DNA of 64,000 nucleotides from Quillaja saponaria (taxonomy: Eukaryota; Streptophyta; Magnoliopsida; Fabales; Quillajaceae). Both the position numbers and the translations under genes were made by a program. Positions 14,697 through 27,170 of this stretch are shown here, piece after piece. Within the stretch, counting starts at the first letter, position 1. Every line of letters starts with the position of its first letter. The stretch lies in assembly GCA_029379385.1 (NCBI GenBank), contig CM055614.1, positions 18,147,994 through 18,211,993 on the forward strand, in the 5' to 3' direction. Below the pieces are notes generated by a model, which did not search any database, was not told the origin of the DNA, and saw only the letters and a program-made list of their open reading frames with translations.

Positions 14697-14935
14697 AAGA
14701 AAAAGTAAGTACTGAAAACTGGTGGAGTAATTACACATTCATTGAAATATTTTTGTTTTTCTTATTATTTTGTATTTATATCTTTTAACATGAAATAAAT
14801 ATAAAAATAAGGGTTTTTTAGGAAAAGGTAAATACTGGAAACTGGTCGAGTAATCACATTCATTGAAATATTTTTGTTTCTCTTATTATTTTGTATGTAT
14901 AGCTTTTAACATGAAAAATATTAAAAAGATAATAT
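14697..14935. repeat. Two-copy tandem duplication (~123 bp period)
   Basis: The segment starting AAGAAAAAGTAAGTACTGAA at about 14697 is repeated at about 14820 as AGGAAAAGGTAAATACTGGA. Both copies run on through an ATTCATTGAAATATTTTTGTTT block and TTTTAACATGAAA. Confidence 0.8.
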
Positions 14936-15040
14936 TTATTATTATATATAAGTTAATTTCACATAAAAATTACTTTAAAAAAAATTTGTAAATAAATTTT
15001 ATCAGAATAATAATATTATTAGATGTATCAACATGTAAAA

Positions 15041-15233
15041 TGTTATAACCGTCCTAAACCGATAACGTAAAAGTGAGTTTTAGACATAATGTGTGAATTA
15101 CAGTTATAAAATAAATAAATTAAATGAATAAATATACAATTAAATATGTTATAATCCGATATTAAAACTTGAAATTTGAACAATTTAGTATAAGTTTTGA
15201 TCATAAAAATAAAAACACGTATAGATAAAATAA

Positions 15234-15272
<39 letters not shown>

Positions 15273-18200
15273 GATATACATACAAGTAATTTAAACTTGA
15301 TTTTGATTTTGATTTTGACTTTTTCATTTAATTTTATTGATAAATAAGATTAATGTATAAATACAATAAATTAGTACACATATATATAAGAATAATTGTG
15401 AGCCATACACCTTTTTTTTTTCTTACTTTGACTTTACTTTTTGGTATTTTTTTTTTATTCCATTACATTTCTTTTAATTTTATTCCTTTACGTTTCTTTG
15501 GATCACTTTTTCTCTACCCTTTTCTTCTCTTTGTTGCTTTCCACCACCTTTGAGTTCTTTTGTCCCCGCTTCCCCTTCCCGAAAATTCTAGGAGGCCCTG
15601 TTTTGCTTGTTCTTGTCTGGCCGTGCACTCCACTCCTCCTACTTGTAAAAGCAGCTTGTTCCTTCATGTTTGGTGATGTTATTGGTATATGTAGGAACCG
15701 AAAACAAGGAGAGCTAGACCCAGCAATAGGCGTGGGAACCAGTTGGCTGCAGCCTTTGTTGTAGGTTCTCTTTCCTTTCCCTTTTTGCCATGGGGTTTAT
15801 TCATCTTAAAGTTTGAAATTTCACCTTGTGGTAATCATGGTTCTGCCTTGATTCACTTTATTATTAGTAGCTTCCTTGATGGCTATGAGATTCAACTTCT
15901 CTTTTGACTTGCTAATCTTGTTTTTCTTGGGTGGAAGAGTTTTATTTCAGGTTGCATATCTTCCCCATGGCCTTTTTCGAACACTTAGGTACCTCCCTAT
16001 GTCGTTTCCTGTTCTTGTATCGTGGTTATTATTGTCTGCTTCTTTTTGGTCCTTGACGATAACATACATGGGTCCATGATAATTGATGCTTTAGGATTTG
16101 GAATTAAAGGAATCATGAATAACATGGAGTAGGAATGAAGATTAAAAGTAGAAATTAAAGGGTTAATGGAAAAAAGAAAAGTTGAACTATTGTATTGATG
16201 TTTGGAATTGATGAATTGTATGGATTTTGGATTAAGAAAAATATATATATATACATACACATGAACTATAATAAAACATGTTCTTAAGATATTTTATAAA
16301 ATGTCTACAAGAAAACTAATTATAGTATAATGAATAGAACTTTGTAGATTTAGTTCTTAGTAGTTAGTTGTTATGGGAATTTAAATAAAAAGTTCTTAAA
16401 CAAGAACAATGAATGGTTGATTAATGTGGTGAATTAAGGATTTGATGAAAGTGAGTAATAGGTATGAGAGGGTTAGTTGTGAGTAGAGTGTTGGAAAATA
16501 AGAGTTATGTGGTTTTTGAAGGGGTGCAGGGGGCAGATTTCATGGGTGAAAAAAATTCAGTATTTCGAGTGTCTTTGGGGCTGAATTAAATTAAGAGTTC
16601 AAAAGATAAAATGTAGCTTAAGGTCTTGAGATATTGTCTACAAAATTTCATAGCCTGGTTCCAAGTATATTTGTTGATAGAACTTCTAGATTGAAGCTAG
16701 GTCAATGTAGTATTGTTAGTGCACTAAAGTCAGTTTAGGAGTCTTCGTCGGGAGTTAGGGTTAGAATTAGCTTAGGACCTCTAAATTAAATTTGTTCCGA
16801 AGATCTTGAAACACTAGACTGGTGAGTTTTGTAGCTTAATTCTCAAGTATGAGAATTCTATGAACATTGAAATCTAAGGTTGGCAACCAAGAATTTTCGA
16901 GTGCTCTGTTTTTGTTTATGTGAAGAATCAAGTGAGTTCTAGGCTAATTTTAGGAAAATTTTATAAATAAGAAAGCTAGATAATTTGCTACAATTAATGT
17001 TTCAACTTGGTTTATTAAATTTGATTAAGTATGTAAGTAAGAATAAACATATATTAAAGGGGGCTGTGAAATGCCTAAAAAGAGTAAACTTTAAATAATT
17101 AACTGTACTAATATACACATTCAAATAATGCATTTGATACCTATCTAGAAAGATATACTTGTCTATTAATAAATCCTAATAAACTGAAATTGGATTTCTT
17201 TTTTTTTAAAGAAAGTTATGTTTAATTAACTAAGGTAAGGTTAGAGTTGTCAAAATCTTACGTTTTGCAGAATTTGATATAACTTCAAAAAATAAGCTGT
17301 ATTGATATACAAATCTAAAAATTACAAATGATATATCATTATAAAGCTACATGTGTCTAGTATTTAATAAATTTTACAAAACTAGATTTAGAAGTTTCTA
17401 GAGGAAAATATGACTATTATAGTGAATACTGGTCCAAACCCTAAGTTTGAACAGTTTTAACATCTTTAACTCACTTGTGTATTCTAAACTTTTCTAATAG
17501 TTTCTTTTTACCCTATGCATTATCAAGACATCTAAAATATCTTTTCATTATCAACCTTACCACATAAAGTACAATTTATAATGCTTGATATATAAAGCTT
17601 AATAGAAAACTTTCATAAAAAAACCTATATAAGTTGATATACAAGCTTAGTAATTAAAAGCTTATAACAATAATATTTATGAATTAAGTATTATTTGGAA
17701 ATATGAATTTCAGTTTCAGATCCTAATATGGACATGATGAGATGCGCGAAGGCACATGCAAGTGATGAATGAAATTAGTTGAAGGTGAGTGGTTAATTGT
17801 TACCTTAAGGGGCTAAATTATTATGGGTAATTGTATGTATATTCAAATAAATGTGCTAGTATAATGTTTTAGTGAGTTATTTGAATTATGCTTGTTTGAA
17901 ATTGTGTGTGGTTGATAAGGGCCAACAAATTGAAATTTTTCTAAGAAATGATTTTATTTCTGAAACTTCGATCCAGGTGCACCTAGGATATTCTAGTTTA
18001 AAATCCTGAGAAATTTTAATTCTGATAAATATTTTTTTTTAAAAAATTTGAGTGCTCAGCCCTGGTGGGATGGATTATGTATGGAGATTAATTTATTATG
18101 TGGGCGCTTAAATACCTGACACGGGTGATACTGTTGTGCGGGACTGTGTTACTTATTGACCATTTGGTTGCTTTTTATGCTATTATTGCTCTGATTAATT

Positions 18201-18872
18201 TGTGATCCTTTGAATCGTGTAAATTGTGGATTTATGACAATTACAATGTATACGTGTAATATGAGTAAGATATGAATATTGTTACATGATGTTACTATAT
18301 ATGGTATACATTTATGTTAAGTGATACTAGTGCCCTTTGGGTATGATTTTCCACTCACAGAGTCCATAGGACTTACCCCTCTTTTGTGATTTTTCTTTTT
18401 TAGTAACAGGAGTTCAGTACATGATATCACCGAGTTTGTGACTTGCTGATCGATTACGGTAAAGTATTTCCAGGATCTCAGACTTGCAGTCAAGGATGAA
18501 AGTTTGTAGTCACATTAAAACTGTAAGGTGTCAAATTTTGTATGATGTAATATTCTAGTATTTGTCTTGTTTATGATGTGGACAGAGCGGAGCTCCTTAT
18601 TGTCTTTTTGTTGTTGTTGTTTAAGAATAGGAGTATATAAGTTTGTATTTTAAGACATGTTCCATATTGCAAGGAATTTCTGCCAAAATTTTCAGTAAAT
18701 TATGATTTGTTTTAGTCAACAAACTTTTACTGTTAACTCTTGATTTATCAATTTTTAGTTTTATTCATTAGTTGGTCAAAAGTAATGGTTGTTTCCTTGT
18801 TTTTGAGTCATGGGTTACGGAGGTTTAGTTACCATTCTTCTGGCCAGTCATGCCTCCGTAAGGAGTATAACA
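15041..18872 (+). mobile_element. Solo LTR, copy C (plus), TSD TAAAA
   Basis: Begins TGTTATAACCGTCC and ends GGAGTATAACA, giving matching inverted termini (TGTTATA/TATAACA). An exact 5-bp duplication TAAAA flanks it at 15036-15040 and 18873-18877. Length is 3832 bp. It is colinear with copy A: GGGGGCAGATTTCATGGG near 16527, ATTTCGAGTGTCTT near 16562, and GGCCAGTCATGCCTCCGTAA near 18842. A (TA)n tract lies at 15238-15269. No PBS follows the 3' end and there is no internal domain, so it is a solo LTR left by recombination. It ends about 1.9 kb upstream of the PIG-U start codon in the same orientation. Open frames inside, such as 15441-15764, are not conserved between copies. Confidence 0.9.
15238..15269. 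repeat. (TA)n microsatellite in solo LTR C
   Basis: An AT dinucleotide run of about 32 bp about 200 bp from the LTR start, comparable in position to the runs in copies A, B and D. Confidence 0.9.
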
Positions 18873-18877
18873 TAAAA

Positions 18878-20804
18878 GCCAAATTATATTATCATGGCTC
18901 AATTTAAATTTTTTTATATATTTTTTTAAATGAGTTATTGTCCTATAATAAATAAAATTAATTGGTCGGTCATTTTACCATTTATGATATCTATCAATAT
19001 GAATTAAATATATATATATATATATTCCAACTGAATAGCATAACAACAAAATTATATTTCCAACTCAATTAATTTTTATACACATACATTACAAAGAAGA
19101 TTAAAATAAAAATACGCTAGAGTTGCATAAAGAAAACAAGTCTTTTACTACTTATTTGAAATTGGTTGCTCATCATCATTATTGGTGTCTGAATCTAACC
19201 AATTGATTGTTCTAGTTAAGATATAATAAAAATATTCAGTTTCAATGTACCAACAAAATGTATCATCAATTTCATCATTATACTCTAGTGGAGAAACCTC
19301 TCTCCATCTGGATGTAAGTGAAAAAAGCAAATTTGTTGGGACCATACATGGATCAATACCATTTCATTGACACATTGCATATGGATGAGATTACATCATA
19401 ATTGCTTGTGATATCCCATGAGTTCATGTGTGTTTCATATTGGATATCGCTCTCGAACGTAGATATCATATAATTATTTATTGTTAAATTTATTTCATTT
19501 GATACTTCTCAGTTCCATATCATGTATGATTCTAAATATGATACATACACATTAGAATTCACAATTAAAAAAGTGGATATCCAATATATACGTGACTTAA
19601 ATAGAAGTAACTATTTAGTAAACAAACCTTCATAACTTAATGGAAATATGGTCTCATATCGTTGAATTATAAGTGCCTTTATATGGCTTACCTCTACGAC
19701 GATACAAATATAATATAAAGATGTCAGTTCTCATAACAAACAATATGCTTCTTCTGAAAATCCACGATAGTTATTTGTCTTACTGTTATTTCTAATTAGT
19801 TGAGAAATGGAAAATCAGAGTGAAAAGGAAAGTTATCAATTGGGCCTTTGAATCCATATTTTTATATGTAGCACTTCTGACATGAATGAATTAAATTTTT
19901 TCCCCTTGTAACTATTATATCCTTGAAAATTCATTAAGTAAGATGGAATGGGAGAATTACAAAATTAAATTGTGACATCATAATATGAATTTAATCTTAA
20001 AAAAATAATTATGGAATTATATCAGATATTTATTGAATAATAATAATTGTAGATTAAATAAAAATTTCATTGACGTGAATAAACGAGTATGAAATTATCT
20101 ATTGTAGTATTGAATAAGAGAGAAAGAGAGATTGAAGAAAGAGAATGAATGTTGAAATTAACAAAACATGATAAAATATATAAATAGCATCTAATCACTT
20201 TGAGTTTGTAGAAAGTTAAAAGACAAAAAATATAGACAACACATAGTTGTCATAAAAAAAGGTGAGATAATAAAAAAGAAAAAGACAACATAATTTATTT
20301 ACATTATTAAAGGCTGAATAATGGAATATGATATTGTTTGAATAATTAAACGTTGTATAACAATAATAAGATATATATTATTATTTATCACAGTAATTAT
20401 TTTTATATTATATTAGTGAATTAGTAATAATGATATTTAATAAACTGTTTATTTATCTTTCATAGATATGAATCTTATACTAATTAAAGCAATTTATCAC
20501 CTTTAGTTGTCCTCTATTATTTAATTGAATCTCACAACAATAATACCTTATGCTTAGTGATCACAACTATTATTTAAACAGTAATCTAAGACACATATAT
20601 ACTGTTTTTTTTTTTTTTTTTTAACAGGATTAGCTTAATGGTTTTTTTTAAGATGGTATAGATGTCCTAATAAAATTATTTAGTAAATCAAGTCGTTTTA
20701 GGCAATGCTCCGTCGGAAACCCCATCTCGGAGTACAAATCGTTAGAATCAATCGACTCTGTTTTGGTTCATCAACGCCCTAAAACGTACTGCCGTAATAG
20801 CAAA
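18878..20804. other. Intergenic DNA and PIG-U upstream region
   Basis: No gene is recognised between solo LTR C and PIG-U. A minus-strand open frame of 65 codons at 19148-19345 has ordinary amino-acid composition (Trp, Cys and Asp-rich) and might be an exon remnant. I could not place it or extend it. The last ~170 bp before the start codon become less AT-rich, as expected of a 5' leader, after a T tract at about 20606-20622. No convincing TATA box could be assigned to the gene. Confidence 0.55.
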
Positions 20805-23800
20805 ATGACGGAGTCGAGAGAGCTGAACACGAGGAAGAAGCAGCCATGGTTTTGGATTTGGGTAGTAGCTTCAATCATTTTCAGGCTCATTCTTATATAT
20901 TTGCCCAAGAATCTCAATTTGTCTTCTCGCCCCGAAGTGTCCACCCCTCTCACCAGCATTCGTCGCCGTAAGAGCTCTCTCTCATTAGTCTACCATGATT
21001 AGCTACAAGTTTAATTTCAGATTTCGTGCTTAATTTTTGTTAATTTTTCTGTCTTGTGCAGTGGCTGAGGGTTATTGGTTGAAGCAATCTTCAATGTCTC
21101 CCTATGCAGGTTTGTTAGTCATATTCATTTCTTGATATGTGATTTTAAATTATGAGATTGTACTGTTATGTTCTATTACTGCAACATACGAGATGTTTGA
21201 ATCTATTTACTTCGCAGGATCAATGTATCATGGTTCTCCATTGTTACTTTCACTTATCGGGCCGCTAACAGTTAAAAGGTACTGACAACACAAGCTTAAA
21301 CCAATTTTTGGCATTATGATAGAAAGGCCGAAGTTCAAATTTCTAGTTACACTGCTGGTTCATTTCAATTTGCATGTTTTTGAGTCTTTGTTTGATATAC
21401 AAACTACAAAGCCATGAAGTCATTGTTTCAGGAACTTACTAAATCCTTATATACTACACTGTTAACTATTTGATTTTACCCACGTATGAACTTACTAAGT
21501 TAGTTCTGAGTAAGCATAAAATCTTCTATTATGGTATAATGACCTTGAAAAATTATTGGTGGTGCAGAATTGAAGGACAGCCCAATCATCTTTTATGCAG
21601 GTAGCAATCTTCATCTTTTATTTTAGTTTTCAAGTATTTGTTATTCTGAACATTGCACTTAATAATTGCTTCACTTTTTTGGGGAATTATGCTCCTTTCA
21701 TGGTTGGTAGTGATTCATATAGTGCATGCCCATGCCCTAGTTAATGGTTGTTATAATTGGAGTATGATGCTCCTTTTATGGCTGCTAATGCTTCATGTAT
21801 AGTGTGTGTCCGTGCAATTTTGGATATTGGTAGAGTATCAATGCTGTAAGTTGGAGACCTTAGGATGCCTCATCACTTTTTATTTATTTGGTCCTTATTT
21901 CTTCTCCTAACATATGCTCTGTATGTGGTCAAGCAGTTATTATCATCACCTCATTGTTGGATACAGTTTGGTTTTTGTGGTTGCAGATATTCTCAGTGCA
22001 ATGCTTATTCGTGCAACTGGTCAGAGCCTTCAGACGGTATACAGTCAGAGTTTAAAATCGCTAGACCTTATTGAACTCTCACAAGTTTCAGGTGATTATT
22101 GTGTGCAAGTATGGGATACTTCATTTTGGCTCCTTTGTTGCAAATTTATCTTTTTCCCTTTTATTTTAAATGACGAACATAATAAATAGAAGGTGCACAT
22201 ACTGTAAGGTTCCTTGAGATATTGGATCTTGTACTCTCAAATCGAGAGGCTAGTGTTCAAATATTGGAGGTATTATAATACTTAGTTTACTGTGCAAATT
22301 ACATACTTGATAAGTAAACAAAGGGAATATGTTACTTTTTCTTTTCCCTGAGAAAGTTATAACCAAGGCAATTTGGGAATGGGGGAGTGGAATGTGCCTG
22401 CATGACCATTTGTGCATATTAGATGACCAACACTTTTAGCCTAGTGATACTGAATTATTCCCTTTTGGTAAGGTTGAGCTTTGGTTCAAACATCAGGAAG
22501 GGGAAAGCTAACCTCATTGTGTAGTGTACTTGTAATAATTGATCAAATTAGTGCAAACCAAGAGCTTTGTGACAAAATATAGAACTAGTTATGCTCTGAT
22601 TTAGGCAATTTATTAAGTCCATGTGTTGATTATTGTGTCTGTTAATAAAAACTCTTTCATGTAAATAAAAACATTTGTATTTGTGTCTGAATAAATGGGA
22701 TTGTGGGCTATGCTGGTTAAAAATGATTATTTGTGATTGCAGTCTGCAAATTGTGCCTTTCCCTTCCATAAAATGACTCATCTTGCTGACAAGTGAATCT
22801 TAGGGAAGCTGCTTCCCTGAGATTCAGTCCCCTTTTTTTTTTCTTCTCTCTTTTTGGTCCAAATTTAGTGGAATCTAATATGATGTCAAGAAACCTATTT
22901 TTATGCTCTCAGCAATGGATAATTTTCTCCTATTTTTTAATGCAAGTCCTCCCCTTTCTTCTCTGATAGTATATTTGTTGTTTCCAGAGGTTCTCCCTTC
23001 AGGAGATATTGCTGCGCTCGTGTACTTATGGAATCCTTTTACTATAGTAGCATGTGTTGGTTTGTCCACATCCCCAATTGAAAATTTGGCTGTCATACTA
23101 TCAATTTACGGAGCATGTACACGTAAGCATCTAAAATGTCTGCTTTGTACTTCAGTATATAATTTTATTGAATTCTTTTTGCCATTTTGGTAGCTGAACA
23201 AGGTTTGATCTAAGGCCCATCTTACGCCTTATGTGAAACTTGAACCTGGATTCCATATACCTTGTCACTGACATACTTGTTTCTTGGATCATGCATGTGT
23301 ACTTCTTATTAATCACATCATCCACTAAATTTATGAGGCTCTGGTCACCTGTTATTTTCTCAATTGACTGCTATATTTTATTAATGGTGAATTGTAGAAA
23401 ATGCTGGTAACAACTCGTGGAGAAATGAAATAAGGGTTAATCATGAAAAACCAAGAAAGCATCAAGCGCATGCTTAACTATTAGTTCAGAATTCCAGTCT
23501 GTGACCCATACAGGCATTCTACCATGCTTAACTATTAGTTCAGAATTTCAGACCCATGCCTGACAATATGTCATGCACTATAGGAGGAGTATTTTCTGAT
23601 TTTCCTTTCATTCAACTTGTCATTGTGAATTATGTCACTGTTAAACTTAAATACGGCTGATATAGCTTGTAACTTTGGTAAAATTTTCGGTTTTGAGTGG
23701 TTGTTTTTGGACTGCAGGACTAGCGCCCCTGGCAGCTTTTGGATGGGTGATGGCAACACATATGTCTCTATATCCTGCCGTATTAATTATCCCAGTATGC

Positions 23801-26800
23801 AGTTACTAGAATTTTTTTATACCTGTCTTTTGAGATTAATAATTCCTTTTTTTCCTCATCCACAAATGATTTGTTTAGACTTAAGAGAACGTAACACTTT
23901 CCCCCCTATAGGTGGTTCTTTTATTAGGGTGTGGTCCAGATGCTCCTAGGAAGTTGTTCCTGCAAAGGAGATATGATGAAGTTGATAATCACTCATCAAG
24001 TGATAGATGTTCTCAACAAGGGCAATTGAGGAACCAATTAGGTCTATCAAATGCTCTCTCATGGAGACCAGTTATGCATTTCTTATTCTGGGTTTTCCTG
24101 TGGTCATTCTATGTCTTACTTCTATGTGGCATATATGTCAGAGAGCATGGTGGTCTCTGGGAGTTGTTTAAAAGGTATTGTTAAAATACTGTATGAGTTT
24201 TTGGTTGTGCTCCGCTATCATATTACTGAAATTTTATTCATGCCTAAAGATAACTCCAGTTTTGTGTTCTTTATGTCGTTTAATAATGTGCAAAATATAG
24301 AATATACAAATATCTTCTGAAGGATGAACTTCTTACTTCATAGCTTTTGGGCTGATCTTGTTATTGGTGAAGATATTTTAAGAGCTTACTGGTTCACAAG
24401 ATAGAATCTGAAGTGCAGTTCTTACACCACCAGAGTCACTTGGAAGAAATTTCATTAATATTCAGTCACAGCTGCTTCTATACTATTATAAAAGTGTTAC
24501 TCATGCAATGCACATACCAGATTGATTATAAAACATAAATTCATGTACACAAGTAATCTACACAACGTCCTGTTGCTTTTGTGAAATTGTAGTTCAGTTA
24601 ATAGCTCAAGAAGTACTGTAATTCTAGCACTGATATACCAAATATTATAAATGGGGAAGTGACATAGTGACTTCTGGTATTTGCTGTTGATAGTATCTTC
24701 CTCAGCCAATCAGCTTCAGATTTGAGAATTAGGTGTCAAATATCATATAATAATTCTTGAGGGCATTTATGAAGTGAAATGCGGTTACTTTACTTTTTGG
24801 TTTGTATGAGGTTAGTTGATTAGTGAGAATATTTTGGTTTCCTGTTGTGTCTTATCCTTATGCATTCATATAAAGAAATTCCATATAACGTCTTACATAT
24901 GTGAGATGTCTTGTCCTAAAGCTTACCTTTATGGTTATATATGTTGTCTTAATTGTTTCTACACTGACTGATAAATGTACATGTCTCATTTATGCAGAAC
25001 ATATGGATTCATTCTTACTGTGCAAGATCTGTCTCCAAATCTAGGTGTTTTATGGTAAGTGCAAAAGAAAAAAGAAAAAAGAAAAGGTAGTGTTATGTTG
25101 ACTAATAATCCTCTGATTGATGTGCGAGACTTATACAGTCAGCTTCTTATGATTGAATGCAGGTACTTCTTTGCAGAAGTTTTTGATTTTTTCAGAAATT
25201 TCTTCTTGATAGTATTCCACGGGAATATTCTTTGTATGATAATTCCACTAGCAATTCGGCTTAATCACCGCCCATGCTTTCTGGCATTTGTTTACATAGT
25301 GATCTCATCAATGCTAAAGTCTTATCCTTCTGTAAGTTATCTTGTTTTTGGCTTTTTGCCAGCTTTCTATTTTTACTTGGATGAATGTTTTCCCTTTGGA
25401 GTATCAGCACGAAAACTGTATATACAAAAGAAATTTTAATAGTTTCCTTCTGCAGATTTGATAAAGAATTGTGATATTAGATCTGCTAAATAGCATATAG
25501 TAGTTTGACTTGAAATGTGCATGTATCCTTCTGGCTGCTTAGTTGCAGCAGCTGCTAATCATATAAGTAATGCAAAGTTCCATACTTCCTTAGATTTGAA
25601 TTTTATTGAGCTCGTAATCTGGTCGCATCCTCTTTATAGTTACCCTAACAGTGGCGATATCAATCTTAACCGTGGATTTGTGTAGGTTTATGGATTCCTT
25701 GAATCTATCTATTTTGGATGATGATCTCTACATGCGTGTTTCTACTTCTTTCTTTTTTTGTTTTTATGTTCTTTTTTTTTCAATAAAAAAGGAAACTTTA
25801 TTAAGGAAGAGAAGTACAAGGAGGAGGACAAGAAGTCCTTCTTTACAGAAATATAAATAAAAAAAGAAAGGCAGGCCTAAAACTGAAGGGCTTGCCAGTC
25901 TCGTTGTATCACCACAATGGAAATACCAAGATCAGAAGGCATGCATGTTTCTACTGTATTATTGGCACCTAATGGGTACTTTTTGTATGCTTCTTATATA
26001 AGTTTGATATGCATTCTGCATTCAATTCTAATTTACTAACTAACTTTACGGATGATGAAATTGTTTGTCCCACTCTAGCTGCTTCCTATGAATAAACATC
26101 CTGTCAAGAATCACAAGCATAACATCATTGGCTTTTTGTAATTTTTCTTGTCTGTTTTGCAAGTCTGGTTGATTTTCCTTTGTTTCATCTGATCAAATGT
26201 TAACCAGGTTGGTGACTCAGCTCTATATTTGGGTTTACTAGGATTATTTGCTAATGAACTCGCGGGCAAGTTATCTTTTCACTAGTTTTCTTAAGTTTTC
26301 ACATTGTTTGGCAGCTTAGACAGTCTATCCTTCATTATTTCCAGATGTGAAGTTTTCTTTCTTGCTGTTTTGTGGTTATGTTGGGGTTTCTCTGCTCAGC
26401 CCTGTGATGCATAATCTGTGGATATGGAGGGTATGTATCTCTACGAGCTGATCTACATGGTCAAATATTAGCTGTTCTTAAACTTGACTTATTCCTTGGA
26501 ACTGGCAGGGTACTGGCAATGCAAACTTTTACTTTGGAACTGCAATGGCCTATGCTTGCTTTCAGGTTTATTATCTCTGATTGATTATATATATTTGTTT
26601 TGTTGACATTCATTTTAAAGCTTTGTATATTTCTGAAATCAGATTTTTGTTAAATAGAAACTAGTTCCATTGCTCTTTTAAATAATATCAATTTCGTTTT
26701 TTGGTACATTGGTACTCCTTAAAAGGGTAGCCTTATTGAAAAGCTATTTACTCCATTACAAAATATACATGAATTCCTAGTTATTGTTAGCATGATCAAG

Positions 26801-27170
26801 GCACCCTCTGGCCCCTTATAGGGAATTTCTCGAAAGTATGATCAAAATTTAGCACATTAGCAAACAAAAAAGAAAAGAAAAAGAACTTAGCATTTGAGAG
26901 AGATATTTTAACCGATGAATGGTTCATGATTGAAATCTGGTCCTACTTCTGAACTTGTCAAAGGCTTCTTAGGATTGATAAAGTTAATAAATAAATGATT
27001 GTTAGGCACCTGCGAATGCTATAGTATGAGTATATTATTTTTATTTCTGATCTGAATTCTGGACTTCTTGGTAGATCATTCTGGTGGTCGAAAGTGTCAG
27101 TGCAATGCTCAATCATGACAGAATGCTTAGAAAGCTATCCACTACAAAGCCTGAAGATGCCAAGTCTTAA
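20805..27170 (+). CDS. PIGU: PIG-U, subunit of GPI transamidase (14 exons)
   Basis: Exons: 20805-20967, 21062-21109, 21218-21278, 21568-21600, 21967-22091, 22988-23122, 23718-23794, 23912-24174, 24998-25054, 25163-25331, 26208-26265, 26345-26430, 26509-26565, 27075-27170. They join in frame to 475 codons, close to plant PIG-U length. PIG-U (PF06728; yeast Gab1/Cdc91) is a multi-spanning ER membrane subunit of the transamidase that transfers proteins onto GPI anchors. Seen here: an N-terminal membrane segment (about residues 15-34), family motifs SPYAGSMYHGSP (67-78) and VADILSAMLIRA, and the C-terminal NLWIWRGTGNANFYFG (420-435), with many hydrophobic helices between. The ATG at 20805 is the first in this frame, and an upstream ATG at 20652 is followed at once by a stop. 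All introns are GT-AG except intron 11, which is GC-AG. No frameshift or stop is seen, so the gene looks functional. Confidence 0.95.
21640..21830. repeat. ~80-bp tandem duplication in PIG-U intron 4
   Basis: ATGCTCCTTTCATGG at about 21687 recurs as ATGCTCCTTTTATGG at about 21766. The following segments (GATTCATATAGTG and GCTTCATGTATAGTG) also match. The unit is diverged. Confidence 0.6.
22436..22545 (+). mobile_element. Probable tRNA-derived SINE fragment in PIG-U intron 5
   Basis: A box A-like sequence TAGCCTAGTGATA at about 22437 lies 45 bp before a box B-like GGTTCAAACATC at 22482. This is the spacing expected of an RNA polymerase III internal promoter in a tRNA-derived SINE. The sequence continues into a short T/A-rich tail. 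The boundaries are uncertain and no target-site duplication was identified. It is not a functional tRNA, because no cloverleaf was seen. Confidence 0.45.
23469..23550. repeat. Short tandem duplication in PIG-U intron 6
   Basis: The 25-base block beginning CATGCTTAACTATTAG occurs at 23469 and again at 23523, a period of 54 bp. The following segments are also related (CAGTCTGTGACCCAT and CAGACCCATGCC). Confidence 0.8.
26266..26344 (+). other. GC-AG intron 11 of PIG-U
   Basis: The exon reads GAA CTC GCG G, followed by GCAAGTT, then a 79-bp intron ending CCAG. This keeps the conserved reading frame into GATGTGAAGTTTTC. The only nearby GT (at 26270) would put the next exon out of frame and into a stop codon. 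GC donors with an otherwise strong GCAAGT consensus are a known minor class of plant U2 introns. Confidence 0.88.

Larger units (their letters stand above)
12841..15040. other. AT-rich spacer with tandem repeats between solo LTRs B and C
   Basis: No gene is recognised. Most of the interval is the tandem array at about 13265-14260 and a smaller duplication at about 14697-14935, both listed separately. A minus-strand open frame at 14471-14698 encodes a Leu/Ser/Phe/Pro-rich low-complexity peptide and is not credible as a gene. Confidence 0.65.

Noticed and set aside
15441..16079. Hydrophobic open frames inside solo LTR C
   Set aside because: Not conserved in copies A, B or D; low-complexity Phe/Leu/Ser sequence from a pyrimidine-rich leader.
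19148..19345. A 65-codon minus-strand frame that looks protein-like
   Set aside because: It could not be extended by plausible splice sites and matched no family I know. Mentioned only in the spacer entry.
22190..22330. Possible extra exon in PIG-U intron 5
   Set aside because: The joined exons 5 and 6 already give the continuous conserved protein. This piece would add residues not expected in the family.
26208..26344. GT donor at 26270 for PIG-U intron 11
   Set aside because: It changes the reading frame and leads to a stop codon within the next exon, and conserved residues are lost.
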